Shown: piece after piece, positions 18,144 to 26,149 of the stretch | Layout: every line of letters starts with the position of its first letter | Numbering within the stretch: the first letter of the stretch is position 1 | Assembly: GCA_035624455.1 (NCBI GenBank) | Contig: DASPRM010000047.1 | Location: 1 to 46,653 of the forward strand | DNA: 46,653 bases | DNA from: Terriglobales bacterium | GTDB lineage: Bacteria; Acidobacteriota; Terriglobia; Terriglobales; Acidobacteriaceae | Direction: 5' to 3' | Program-made: the position numbers and the translations under genes | Notes under the pieces: model-generated | The model's database searches: none | Told to the model about the DNA's origin: nothing | Seen by the model: the letters and a program-made list of their open reading frames with translations, nothing else

Positions 18144-18563
18144 TTACTTCTTAACCCCACCACCTCTGCCGAATACCCAATCGAGCGAAATCGGGCCAGC
18201 CCCAGTAAAGATGAGTAAAAAAGCAATCGCGGCCAGCGCTAGCGGAAACTGGTAATTGTTCTGCCCGGTAAATCCATTCTTCCAGTGCACCTTCACGATC
18301 GCCACGACCAGATCGATGCAGACCGCCAGTCCGGCAAAGCGCGTGGCTAAGCCCAGGATCAGCAAAATTCCTCCCAGCAGCTCGGCGAAGGACGACACAT
18401 AGCCCAGCCAGCCGGGCATGCCCAGGCTATGGACAAGCTCCGCGTGCCTGTGCAGGCCACCAAAGACCTTGGGATATCCATGCGCCACCATGATGGCGCC
18501 AGCAGCAGCTCGTGCAATGAACATGCCCAAAGGCTGAAGTCGATCAAGAAAGCGCAGGTTCAA
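18144..18563 (-). CDS. DoxX family integral membrane protein
   Basis: A 139-residue protein with four likely membrane helices and the DoxX-typical openings FIARAAAGAIMVAHGYPK and a central ELLGGILLILGLATRFAG. DoxX proteins include the small subunit of thiosulfate:quinone oxidoreductase and many uncharacterised redox-linked membrane proteins, so the specific role is open. The start is TTG at 18563: on the minus strand GGGAGG lies five bases before it, a better signal than any internal ATG. It is convergent with the E1 gene and codirectional with the saccharopine dehydrogenase-like gene upstream (167-base gap). Confidence 0.85.
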   Translation of the reverse strand: MNLRFLDRLQPLGMFIARAAAGAIMVAHGYPKVFGGLHRHAELVHSLGMPGWLGYVSSFAELLGGILLILGLATRFAGLAVCIDLVVAIVKVHWKNGFTGQNNYQFPLALAAIAFLLIFTGAGPISLDWVFGRGGGVKK

Positions 18564-18729
18564 CCGAACCTCCCGGAGAACGCGAAACGTTGCAGCATTC
18601 TACGCAAAGGACGCGGATTTCCGGGAGTCGCACCGCTGGTGCACAGGCTTAGTGGAGACAAGGGATTGAGGGTTCTCCACTCGAGCGCAGCTTGGGTGGG
18701 GTTTTCAGGTTCGCGAAATGGCTGAATTC

Positions 18730-19929
18730 CTATGATGCCAGCTTCGATTCGTAGCGAATCTCGATTCCACGCCGCGCCATGGTTTCCAGGAATTCCTTCG
18801 CCGGCACATCGCGCTCCTGCAGCACCGCGCCACGTTTGGAGATAACACCGGAAGCGAGCATTTGCAGCACGATGGAGGCGGGCCAGGCAGTGGTGCGCAT
18901 CATCGAGGTCATATCCGTTTCTGGGTCATAGCGGTCTATCAGAGTGAAGCTCATCCGGCGCTGCGGTTCAGGTCGTTTGCCTAGCAGCCGCCGCAAGGCG
19001 CCCGGCCCAGGAGAATCAGCTTCCACGCGTAGCACGGTCATGTCCTGTCCATCGCCGGAGAGCTTTTCCTCCAGGAGTTTGGCCGTGACTTCGCGTGGGG
19101 AGATTTGCACACCATTGATTCTCCGTCTCTCGCTGGAAAACATCCCCAGATCGTAGAGACCCCGGATCATGGCGCAGTGGCCGGGGAACCGGAGCGTCTT
19201 CTCAAAGCACTCTCCGACCTGATCTTCAAAGGTTTCCGGGAGAGTCGAGGTCCCGCCGGAGGTGTGAAATGCTTCCAGCGTGGGCAGGCCATCGAGCTTG
19301 AACGATTCGATTTCTGTGAGCGGTTCTATGGTAGTGATTTTTCCGTGACGGAGAATCTTGGCCGGTTCTACGTACTCGTTGATCAAGCCCTCAACCGAAA
19401 ACACCATCTGGTAATTGAAGGGCGGCTTGGGCTTTACTGGCAATCCGCCGACGTAGATCTTCAGAGAGTCCGCGCGACCACCTATGCGGCGCATGAGCTC
19501 GCCCGCAAGAACCGACGCCATCCCTGGCGACAACCCGCAATCGGGTGCGATCGCTACTTCCGCTTTCTCCGCCTTGCGCGAGAGATCCAGTTCCGCGCGA
19601 ACAACACGGTTATTACCGCCCAGGTCCGCGAAGTGGCAGCCCGCATCGATCGCCGCCTTAGCCAGGCCCAGGTTGTAGAAGTATGGAACCGCCGAAAGCG
19701 CGGCATCGTGATCACGCATCAGCTTGCGAGCCGCTTTTTCGCTGCCGGCATCGATTTCGTCCGCTTCCACTTTCTTCGAGCGCGCCAGCTTGTTAATGCG
19801 TGAGGCGGCGTCTTTAGCGCGGCGGTAATCCGAGTCCGCCAAAGTCACATGCTTTACCTCAGGCGACTGTGCCATGTCGTAGGCAGCGGCCGAGCCCATC
19901 TGTCCAGCACCGATGACGAGTAGTTTCAT
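18730..19929 (-). CDS. Saccharopine dehydrogenase family protein
   Basis: 399 residues. An N-terminal Rossmann fold begins MKLLVIGAGQMGSAAAYDMA (GxGxxG) and is followed by LADSDYRRAKDA, where the acidic residue at the end of strand two favours NAD. The central part (ADLGGNNRVV, PDCGLSPGMAS) matches the saccharopine dehydrogenase/LysW-type reductase family. In bacteria such proteins act in lysine metabolism or carboxynorspermidine synthesis, or are of unknown role. No neighbouring lysine gene settles this. The start at ATG 19929 coincides with the first beta strand and is secure. Confidence 0.85.
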   Translation of the reverse strand: MKLLVIGAGQMGSAAAYDMAQSPEVKHVTLADSDYRRAKDAASRINKLARSKKVEADEIDAGSEKAARKLMRDHDAALSAVPYFYNLGLAKAAIDAGCHFADLGGNNRVVRAELDLSRKAEKAEVAIAPDCGLSPGMASVLAGELMRRIGGRADSLKIYVGGLPVKPKPPFNYQMVFSVEGLINEYVEPAKILRHGKITTIEPLTEIESFKLDGLPTLEAFHTSGGTSTLPETFEDQVGECFEKTLRFPGHCAMIRGLYDLGMFSSERRRINGVQISPREVTAKLLEEKLSGDGQDMTVLRVEADSPGPGALRRLLGKRPEPQRRMSFTLIDRYDPETDMTSMMRTTAWPASIVLQMLASGVISKRGAVLQERDVPAKEFLETMARRGIEIRYESKLAS

Positions 19930-20050
19930 GGGGAGTTACTCCAGAAGATCAGATCAGCCGAATGTAAAAGATTACCGCAAATCTCGCCATGAGGGGTTTG
20001 CAGTTAGAAGCGAAGCGAGTAGCGGCGCACCTATGGCCGAAGCATGTTGC

Positions 20051-20212
20051 TCATCCAATGCCCAGCTCATCCGGAGATTCAAGAGGTGTCCCACACACTC
20101 GGCAGATCACTGCTGAGCAGTCTCCGCAGATGAGGGGATCGATCACCTCCCGCGCGCAGTTGGGGCAGTACAGAGGTTGTGGCTCGACCGGCAGCGTCTG
20201 GGGACTCGACAT
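20051..20212 (-). CDS. 53-residue double zinc-ribbon protein
   Basis: A short reading frame with six cysteines in three CxxC pairs: C16-C19 (YCPNC), C29-C32 (CGDC) and C37-C40 (CRVCG), then a conserved-looking end PLESPDELGIG. The regular knuckles and absence of rare codons make it a convincing small gene. It has no membrane or signal segment. Such proteins are usually metal-binding accessory or nucleic-acid-contact proteins; the function is unknown. It lies 121 bases upstream of the saccharopine dehydrogenase-like gene on the same strand and could share its transcript. Confidence 0.7.
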   Translation of the reverse strand: MSSPQTLPVEPQPLYCPNCAREVIDPLICGDCSAVICRVCGTPLESPDELGIG

Positions 20213-20563
20213 TCAGGCAATCTAGCACACGCCGCGTTGCTTTTGGGCGTGACGACTGACTGCTTGCTCGTCCGCCGGTTGCGCAACGAAGGCGCAACTT
20301 TGTGGCGCGAAAGATGTGCCAGGGATTGATGAGTTAGCAGGTTGCCCGAGAATCGATTTTGAATCGGGCGTTTCCCGATTCGGGCAGCCTACGCACTAAT
20401 GTAACCCGGGTCATCGACAGAAGCCTGCTCTTGCGACAGATTGGCCTTGTCATCGGGCCACATACTTCACTCGGCCACAATCTCCCCCACGGCCCAAGTT
20501 GTGCTTGACCCAAAGCGGAAGTTATCCGACTTCCTGACCCTCGCTTTTTAACAGGAGTAGCAG
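20213..20563. other. Gene-free stretch with nested inverted repeats
   Basis: No supportable reading frame is seen here. The main structure is a perfect 8-bp hairpin, GAATCGGG (20361-20368) with CCCGATTC (20374-20381) around a 5-base loop. A third segment just upstream (TGCCCGAGAATCG, 20343-20355) can pair instead with the right arm and its extension (CGATTCGGGCA, 20376-20386). The two folds exclude each other, as in attenuators. The ribosome site AGGAG (20553-20557) of the next gene ends the stretch. Confidence 0.4.
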
Positions 20564-22597
20564 ATGAACAATTCTACGCGCGCCGCAATTCTCCTGGGTC
20601 TGGGAATCCTCGCCTGGCTTGCTTCTCCCATGCTTGTTCAGGCAGATTCGCAGGACATGCTTCAACAATTCTGGTCCAACGCCTATGGCTATGTGCCCAG
20701 TGCACCCAGTGAGTCAGCTTACTGGCGTCAGCTATTGGCCAAGGCCAAAGTTGACGAGTGCTTCTACGGACTCGGAAACGTCAACAACCTGAATTCTTTC
20801 AAATCCAAATACCCGAACGATTTCAGTGCCAGCGATATCGCTGCCTGCATCTCGGCAAACGGTCTTCCCAAGGTGAATCAAGCTTACGTTTGGGGACTCA
20901 CCAAGTACGGAGCCGAACTTTGGCTCGGGACCGTCGCCAATACTCTTTGCCTAGTGCTCGATGGGTTCTACCCGTCCGGCACGTTCCCGGCTGCTCAGAC
21001 GGATTCCTGGGAGTGCGAGATGAGCGGGAAAGACATTCGCCCACCTCGGATTTTCGTCTACAACACTTCGACGAACACACTCACAGACATGACCGGAGCG
21101 GTCCTCGGCGCGAGTCCAGCTGACGCCGCTCGCCTTGGTGGAACTGTTGGACTGCGTTCAGCGGGAAACTTCGGTGGTGTAGTATTTCTCGGCGGCATCA
21201 GTTCTAAAGGCGTTACGCTCTTTGCCTTCAATGCCGCAACCCATGGCTTCCTGGGATCGATCACTCTGGATGGCCAGAGCGGCCGGCCGGGGCCTTACAC
21301 CAACATTCGGCAGTGGCGGGTCATCCACGGACAGCTCTATACCGGGATGGCGAAACCAGGAGGAGGCAACATCCTCCGCTGGACAGGCAGCCTGGCGGAT
21401 CCCTTCCATTTCGACGTGGTGGGCAATCTCACCGGCGATCCCGCCTACCTGGTTGAACACGCGAACCGAATCTTCGTATCCACCTGGGGCATTGGTGGGG
21501 CTATCGCCGGCACCGCAATAGTGATGAGCCGCCAACTTGCCAGCAGCCAGGACATGTTGACCACGGCGGACCAAGGCGGCTGGACGGAAGTCTTTAACCT
21601 CGGGCAATACGAAGTTGAGCCTGCCGCACCTCAAGCGGGCGGTGCTCTGGCTTCGTTCGGAGGCTATCTATATTGGGGAACAATGCATGTTCCGGGCACT
21701 GGGCTGGTGTACTTCAATCAGCTCTATCCCACGGCGCCGGTCGATCTTGCTGCCTTCCTGGGTACGTATCGGCCGATCGTGATCTTCCGTGGGCGTAATT
21801 TCGGTACCGCATCGCAGCAAGTGGAGTTGTTGTACGGCTCATCCGTGCTGCCTAAGTTCGACTCTGGCAGCAGCCAGTGGCAGCTGGTGCCGAATGGTCT
21901 GGGACAGAAACCCACCTATGGCTGGGCGGGCTTCAACAACTTCTTTAACAACTACACGTGGAGCATGGATGTCTATAATAACGAGCTCTTCGTGGGAACC
22001 ATGGATTGGCTCTACCTTGCAGTCCATGGGATCTCAAGCCTCAGCAACCAGGTTCCCCCTGCAGTCCTGCAGGCGGCCCTCGGCTTTGAAGGGGCAGACC
22101 TGTGGAAGTTCTATTCCACTTCGCAACCGGCAGTTCCCGTGAGCATTACCGGGGTAGGTAACCAGAGCAGCTATGGCATTCGCACCATGTTCGCGGATGA
22201 TGCACTCTATCTCGGCATGGCCAATCCCATGAATCTGTTGACTGACAATTCTCCGGGAAAGCTGCTGGGTGGATGGGAATTGCTGAAGCTGATTCTGGAT
22301 GTCCCCACAACAACAACGATTAAATCATCGAGTCAATTCTTCAGCCCGGGACAGAAGGTGACCTTTACCGCTACGGTGACGTCTTCGCCAGCAATCGGCG
22401 CCGCCACCGGGACCATTACCTTTATCGATAGTGGTCTCTCGCAAACAGTTCTGGCGACTGTTCCTTTGTCGGGCGGGAAAGCATCTCTCACCACCGCACT
22501 TCCCGACGTTACCCAGTATGTGAAGGCGGTCTACAGCGGAGACAAGTATTACAAGGGCAGCGAATCCGGCTTTATAACTGAATGGAACATGCCGTGA
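20564..22597 (+). CDS. Large secreted protein with C-terminal Ig-like domain
   Basis: 677 residues. A clear signal peptide (hydrophobic core ILLGLGILAWLASPMLVQA, cleavage after about residue 27) indicates export. The middle (about 100-570) is rich in Gly, Trp and Tyr with recurring short strands such as LYWGTMHVPG, LFVGTMDWLY and LYLGMANPMN, suggesting a repeated beta (propeller-like) fold; I do not recognise a named family. Residues about 585-672 form a bacterial Ig-like domain (TTTIKSSSQFFSPGQKVTFT then TGTITFIDSG and VYSGD), as found in surface proteins. AGGAG lies six bases before the ATG. It is monocistronic, bounded by a terminator. Probable role: cell-surface or matrix protein. Confidence 0.72.
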   Translation: MNNSTRAAILLGLGILAWLASPMLVQADSQDMLQQFWSNAYGYVPSAPSESAYWRQLLAKAKVDECFYGLGNVNNLNSFKSKYPNDFSASDIAACISANGLPKVNQAYVWGLTKYGAELWLGTVANTLCLVLDGFYPSGTFPAAQTDSWECEMSGKDIRPPRIFVYNTSTNTLTDMTGAVLGASPADAARLGGTVGLRSAGNFGGVVFLGGISSKGVTLFAFNAATHGFLGSITLDGQSGRPGPYTNIRQWRVIHGQLYTGMAKPGGGNILRWTGSLADPFHFDVVGNLTGDPAYLVEHANRIFVSTWGIGGAIAGTAIVMSRQLASSQDMLTTADQGGWTEVFNLGQYEVEPAAPQAGGALASFGGYLYWGTMHVPGTGLVYFNQLYPTAPVDLAAFLGTYRPIVIFRGRNFGTASQQVELLYGSSVLPKFDSGSSQWQLVPNGLGQKPTYGWAGFNNFFNNYTWSMDVYNNELFVGTMDWLYLAVHGISSLSNQVPPAVLQAALGFEGADLWKFYSTSQPAVPVSITGVGNQSSYGIRTMFADDALYLGMANPMNLLTDNSPGKLLGGWELLKLILDVPTTTTIKSSSQFFSPGQKVTFTATVTSSPAIGAATGTITFIDSGLSQTVLATVPLSGGKASLTTALPDVTQYVKAVYSGDKYYKGSESGFITEWNMP

Positions 22598-22630
22598 GTC
22601 TCGGTGAGCTAACCAGCTAAAGAATTACTT

Positions 22631-22662
22631 GAGCCGTCCTCGAAACAGGGCGGCTCTTTTTT
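22631..22662 (+). terminator. Intrinsic terminator of the secreted-protein gene
   Basis: GAGCCGTCCT (22631-22640) pairs with AGGGCGGCTC (22647-22656), one T-G wobble, around the 6-base loop CGAAAC, followed directly by six T (22657-22662). It lies 34 bases after the stop at 22597 and just before the convergent end of argS. Confidence 0.92.
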
Positions 22663-22687
22663 GCCCCTGGCGAGGGAATAAGCAGAG

Positions 22688-24652
22688 CTACATGACCGGT
22701 GGCGTTGTGATCCCCATGACCGCGAGAATGCGGATCAGTTCACGCCGAACTACAGCCGCGGTAGCGAGCAGAAATTTCCTCCTCAAGGGGTCGCTTTCCG
22801 TCAGGATGCGATGCCGATGATAGAAATTGTTAAAGAGCTGCGCTAACTGAAAGGCATGCTTGGCGGCGTGCGCGGGCTCGGTGGTAAAGATGCACTGTTC
22901 GACAACGTAGGAAGTCTTGGATGAGGTCAGCCATAACTCCCAGATTTCGGTTCCACTCTCGCCTTCCAGGAAGTCGCAGAGTTCGACGGGTTCGGCCAAC
23001 ACTTGCTCCGGTGTGACACCCGCCTTGCGAAAGATGTTGCTGGCACGCACCACGGCATATTGCACGTAGGGACCAGTTTCACCTTCAAAGCTCAAGGCTT
23101 CCTTGAAGTCGAAGGCGATGACCGAGGTCTTAGTAAATTTCAGCATGAAGTAGCGCAAGGCTCCCACAGCGATTTGGGTGGCGATATCCTTGCGCTCGGC
23201 CTCGCTCAGATCAGGATGGCGAACATCCACTTCCTTCTGAGCGGTAGCGATGAGCCGGTCGATCAGGTCGTCCGCTTTCACTCCGAATCCGCGCCGTCCG
23301 GAAACCTCGATGAAGGGCTTGCCCATCTCATCTTCCGAGAGTGGATAGCCAAGTTCTTCCGCACAACGCGGCGTAAGCGCCACCATTTCGTAGGAAAAAT
23401 GTGTGTAGTGATCGGCGGCCTCGGTATAGCCCATGCCCCGCAGGGCTTCGATGACGGTGTTCTGGGCTTCGGACTGGCGCGTGTCGATTACGTTGTAGAC
23501 CGCGCTGACGTCGCCGAAGTGCGGGTGATTCGGGTCACCATGCTCGGCGGAAATCCAGCACTGCAAGCCAGTGGGATAGCGGTAGAACTTGCGATAACCG
23601 AAATCGCGGCCCAGCAACCCAAACTTCCAGAGATGGTAAGCAATGTCCTTGCCTACATAGCCAACCGTGCCGTTGGAACGCACGATCACCTTGGTATCTT
23701 CATCGGTTAGCTCTTCCGGTTTCTTGCCCATGGCAGTAGGACGCTTCATCACCCAACAGCCGGCATTCTTGCCCTGGGTTTCGTAGTAGAGAACGCTTTT
23801 CTGCTTCATCTGCTCGAACGCGAGAGCCCAGAAATTCAAATGCAGAATTTCGCTCTCCCGCGGCAGAAAGTCGTACTCGATTGCCAGGCGGTCCATGGTT
23901 TCAAGGTGGCGATGGAGGACGGCGGTCGAGATGAGGTTGGCCAACTCGGCTACGTCGTTGTTGCCTTGCTCGATGGCGTGCAGGACTTCAGCGCGCTTCT
24001 GCTGGTTAGCGCGATTCTCTTCGTACCAGGATGAGGTTCGTGCGTACACATCCCAGCAGATGTAGTCGAAACGCGGACTCTGCTCGATCAACTTCTCTAC
24101 ATCCGCGCGGCTGCGCTTCTCCAACTCGAGGAACCCGACCACCACGTCTGCGACCTGCACCCCGGTGTTGTCGATGTAGTTCTGCACGTCTACCGGGAAA
24201 TCACTGAAGCGCAGAAGACGAACGAACGTATCGCCGAGGATCGCGTTGCGCAGGTGCCCTATATGCGCCGCTTTGTTGGGATTAATGCTGCTGTGCTCGA
24301 CCAGAATCTTAAGTTTCGGTGAGGCTTCAGCAGCTGTGACGGGCTGATCGCCGCGAGCGAGCAGCGCAGCCACCTCGGTCCGTTTCAGCCGCGCATTGAT
24401 ATAGCCTGCCCCGGCCACTTCCAGGCGCTGAAATCCGGGTACATAGCCGATGCCGGACACGATCTCTTCGGCGATTTTTCGCGGCGCCTTGCGCAGCTTC
24501 TTGGCCAGTTCGAATGAAAGCGGAAGCGCATATTCCCCGAGTTCGATGCGGGGAGGCTGCTCGGTAATGATGCCTTCCAACTCGAGTTCGTATTTTTGAC
24601 GGAGAAAGTCGCGAACGCGCTCCGTCAGGATCTGCTGAAAATAACGGTACAA
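22688..24652 (-). CDS. argS: Arginyl-tRNA synthetase
   Basis: 654 residues, class I enzyme charging tRNA-Arg. The N-terminal Add1 domain recognises the tRNA D-loop. The catalytic HIGH motif is in HSSINPNKAAHIGHLRN, and as in many ArgRS there is no standard KMSKS. The C-terminal DALR anticodon-binding region ends with FNNFYHRHRIL. The start is TTG 24652 (GAGGA lies upstream on the minus strand); no nearby ATG would keep the full Add1 domain. It diverges from larC across a 171-base region with promoters facing both ways. Confidence 0.95.
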   Translation of the reverse strand: MYRYFQQILTERVRDFLRQKYELELEGIITEQPPRIELGEYALPLSFELAKKLRKAPRKIAEEIVSGIGYVPGFQRLEVAGAGYINARLKRTEVAALLARGDQPVTAAEASPKLKILVEHSSINPNKAAHIGHLRNAILGDTFVRLLRFSDFPVDVQNYIDNTGVQVADVVVGFLELEKRSRADVEKLIEQSPRFDYICWDVYARTSSWYEENRANQQKRAEVLHAIEQGNNDVAELANLISTAVLHRHLETMDRLAIEYDFLPRESEILHLNFWALAFEQMKQKSVLYYETQGKNAGCWVMKRPTAMGKKPEELTDEDTKVIVRSNGTVGYVGKDIAYHLWKFGLLGRDFGYRKFYRYPTGLQCWISAEHGDPNHPHFGDVSAVYNVIDTRQSEAQNTVIEALRGMGYTEAADHYTHFSYEMVALTPRCAEELGYPLSEDEMGKPFIEVSGRRGFGVKADDLIDRLIATAQKEVDVRHPDLSEAERKDIATQIAVGALRYFMLKFTKTSVIAFDFKEALSFEGETGPYVQYAVVRASNIFRKAGVTPEQVLAEPVELCDFLEGESGTEIWELWLTSSKTSYVVEQCIFTTEPAHAAKHAFQLAQLFNNFYHRHRILTESDPLRRKFLLATAAVVRRELIRILAVMGITTPPVM

Positions 24653-24690
24653 GCGACAGGAGTCCTCGTAAGCTGCTGAAGAAAAAAGCG

Positions 24691-24699
24691 ATTATAACA
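24691..24699 (-). promoter_or_regulatory. Extended -10 promoter of argS
   Basis: On the minus strand the sequence is TGTTATAAT, a perfect TATAAT with the TG of an extended -10 one base upstream, which can work without a strong -35. It lies 38 bases upstream of the argS TTG. Confidence 0.6.
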
Positions 24700-24719
24700 A
24701 ACGCAATGCGGCGCTCGGT

Positions 24720-24748
24720 TTGACGCAATTTGGTCGTCACCCTATGAT
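24720..24748 (+). promoter_or_regulatory. Sigma-70 promoter of larC-metG
   Basis: TTGACG (24720-24725), a 17-base spacer and TATGAT (24743-24748) match the housekeeping consensus closely. Transcription would begin near 24755, leaving a leader of about 70 bases before the larC ATG at 24824. Confidence 0.72.
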
Positions 24749-24823
24749 GAAAGTTTCCTGTGTGCGCGCATCTGCGGCCTGTAAAGGAGGGCGGCGGGTG
24801 CAAAGAACCAGGTTCTGAGGCTT

Positions 24824-26149
24824 ATGCGAATCGCCTATCTGCAGTGCTTTTCCGGCATCAGCGGCGACATGTTTCTCGGCGCGCTGGTTGACGCGGGCGT
24901 CTCGCCCAAGCTGCTGATGGATACGGTTGCAGCGCTGGGCCTGGATGCACACCTGGAGATTTCGCGGGTGGATCGCAGCGGGATCAGTGCCACAAAGGTC
25001 GATGTCTGGGTGGGCGGAGAAAAGGATCAGCCGCGTGACGACAACTGGCGCGTCCGCCGGGACAAGCAAGTGCATGCGCGAGTTCATGACCACCAGCATC
25101 CGCACCCACATGTTCATGATCTACATACTGACCCGGAACACGAGGACGATGCGCAGCATGCTCACCATGCCCATGGGCGGGCGCTCAGCGAGATTCGGCA
25201 AATCATTGAACGCGCGCCAATCAGTGAATCGGCAAAGGCCAGAGCGCTCGCCATCTTTGAAGCGCTGGGCAAGGCCGAGGCCAAGGTCCATGGCTGCAAC
25301 ATCGAGCAGGTGCATTTTCACGAAGTGGGAGCAGTGGATGCGATCGTGGACATTGTCTGCGCGGCGGTGGGCAGCGAGACTTTGGGCGTAGACGAATGGG
25401 TTTGCTCACCTCTGAATGTGGGTGGTGGCACCGTAGAGTGCGCGCATGGACGCTTTCCAGTGCCGGCGCCGGCGGTAGTCGAGTTGCTCAAAGGGGGCCC
25501 GGTCTATTCATCGGGCATCGAGAAAGAATTGGTGACGCCCACGGGGGCGGCGATTGTCAGCGTGCTGGCGACGAGATTCGGTGAGCTGCCGCCGCTGCGA
25601 GTTGAGGCCAGCGGGTACGGGGCAGGCTCGCGAGATATTCCTGGCGCTCCGAATGTTCTGCGGCTGATTGTCGGCGAGGCAGTTCAGGAATCGCGCCAGA
25701 CTGCGGACACGATCTCCGTGCTCGAGGCCAATCTCGACGATCTGAACCCGCAGGTTTTCGGCTACGTTATGGATCGCCTGCTGGCTGAGGGTGCGCTGGA
25801 TGTGTTCGCCACCCCAGCTCAGATGAAGAAGAACCGCCCGGGAACCGTGCTTACGGTGCTGGCCTTGCCGCAGGATGCGGAGCGCCTGACGCGGCTGATC
25901 TTTGCGGAGAGCACCACCCTCGGTGTGCGAATGCGGGAGGAACGGCGCGAGGTGCTGGTGCGCCGTTCCCTTCCGGTGCAAACGCCGTGGGGTGAGGTCC
26001 AGATGAAGCTCGCCAACCTCAATGGCACGGTGGTGAACTATGCGCCCGAATACGAAGATTGCCGGCGCATTGCCTCAGAGCGCGGGGTTCCGCTGAAACG
26101 CGTGATGCAGGAAGCTATCCGCGCCTACCTGGACCAGCAGAATGAGTAG
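24824..26149 (+). CDS. larC: Nickel insertion protein LarC (pyridinium-3,5-bisthiocarboxylate mononucleotide nickel chelatase)
   Basis: 441 residues (former DUF111). The N-terminus YLQCFSGISGDMFLGALVDAG is the family signature. A histidine-rich stretch (about residues 87-120, with repeated HPH and HHAH) probably stores or hands over nickel. Further conserved parts are EVGAVDAIVDIV and FPVPAPAVVELL. LarC inserts nickel into the NPN cofactor of lactate racemase and relatives. In Lactobacillus plantarum larC needs a ribosomal frameshift; here it is one continuous frame. No larA, larB or larE is adjacent, so the client enzyme is elsewhere. GAGG precedes the ATG, and its last 8 bases overlap metG. 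Confidence 0.92.
   Translation: MRIAYLQCFSGISGDMFLGALVDAGVSPKLLMDTVAALGLDAHLEISRVDRSGISATKVDVWVGGEKDQPRDDNWRVRRDKQVHARVHDHQHPHPHVHDLHTDPEHEDDAQHAHHAHGRALSEIRQIIERAPISESAKARALAIFEALGKAEAKVHGCNIEQVHFHEVGAVDAIVDIVCAAVGSETLGVDEWVCSPLNVGGGTVECAHGRFPVPAPAVVELLKGGPVYSSGIEKELVTPTGAAIVSVLATRFGELPPLRVEASGYGAGSRDIPGAPNVLRLIVGEAVQESRQTADTISVLEANLDDLNPQVFGYVMDRLLAEGALDVFATPAQMKKNRPGTVLTVLALPQDAERLTRLIFAESTTLGVRMREERREVLVRRSLPVQTPWGEVQMKLANLNGTVVNYAPEYEDCRRIASERGVPLKRVMQEAIRAYLDQQNE

Noticed and set aside
22688-24652. Possible plus-strand gene (23003-23710) within argS
   Set aside because: Antisense of the argS catalytic core; no motif of its own.
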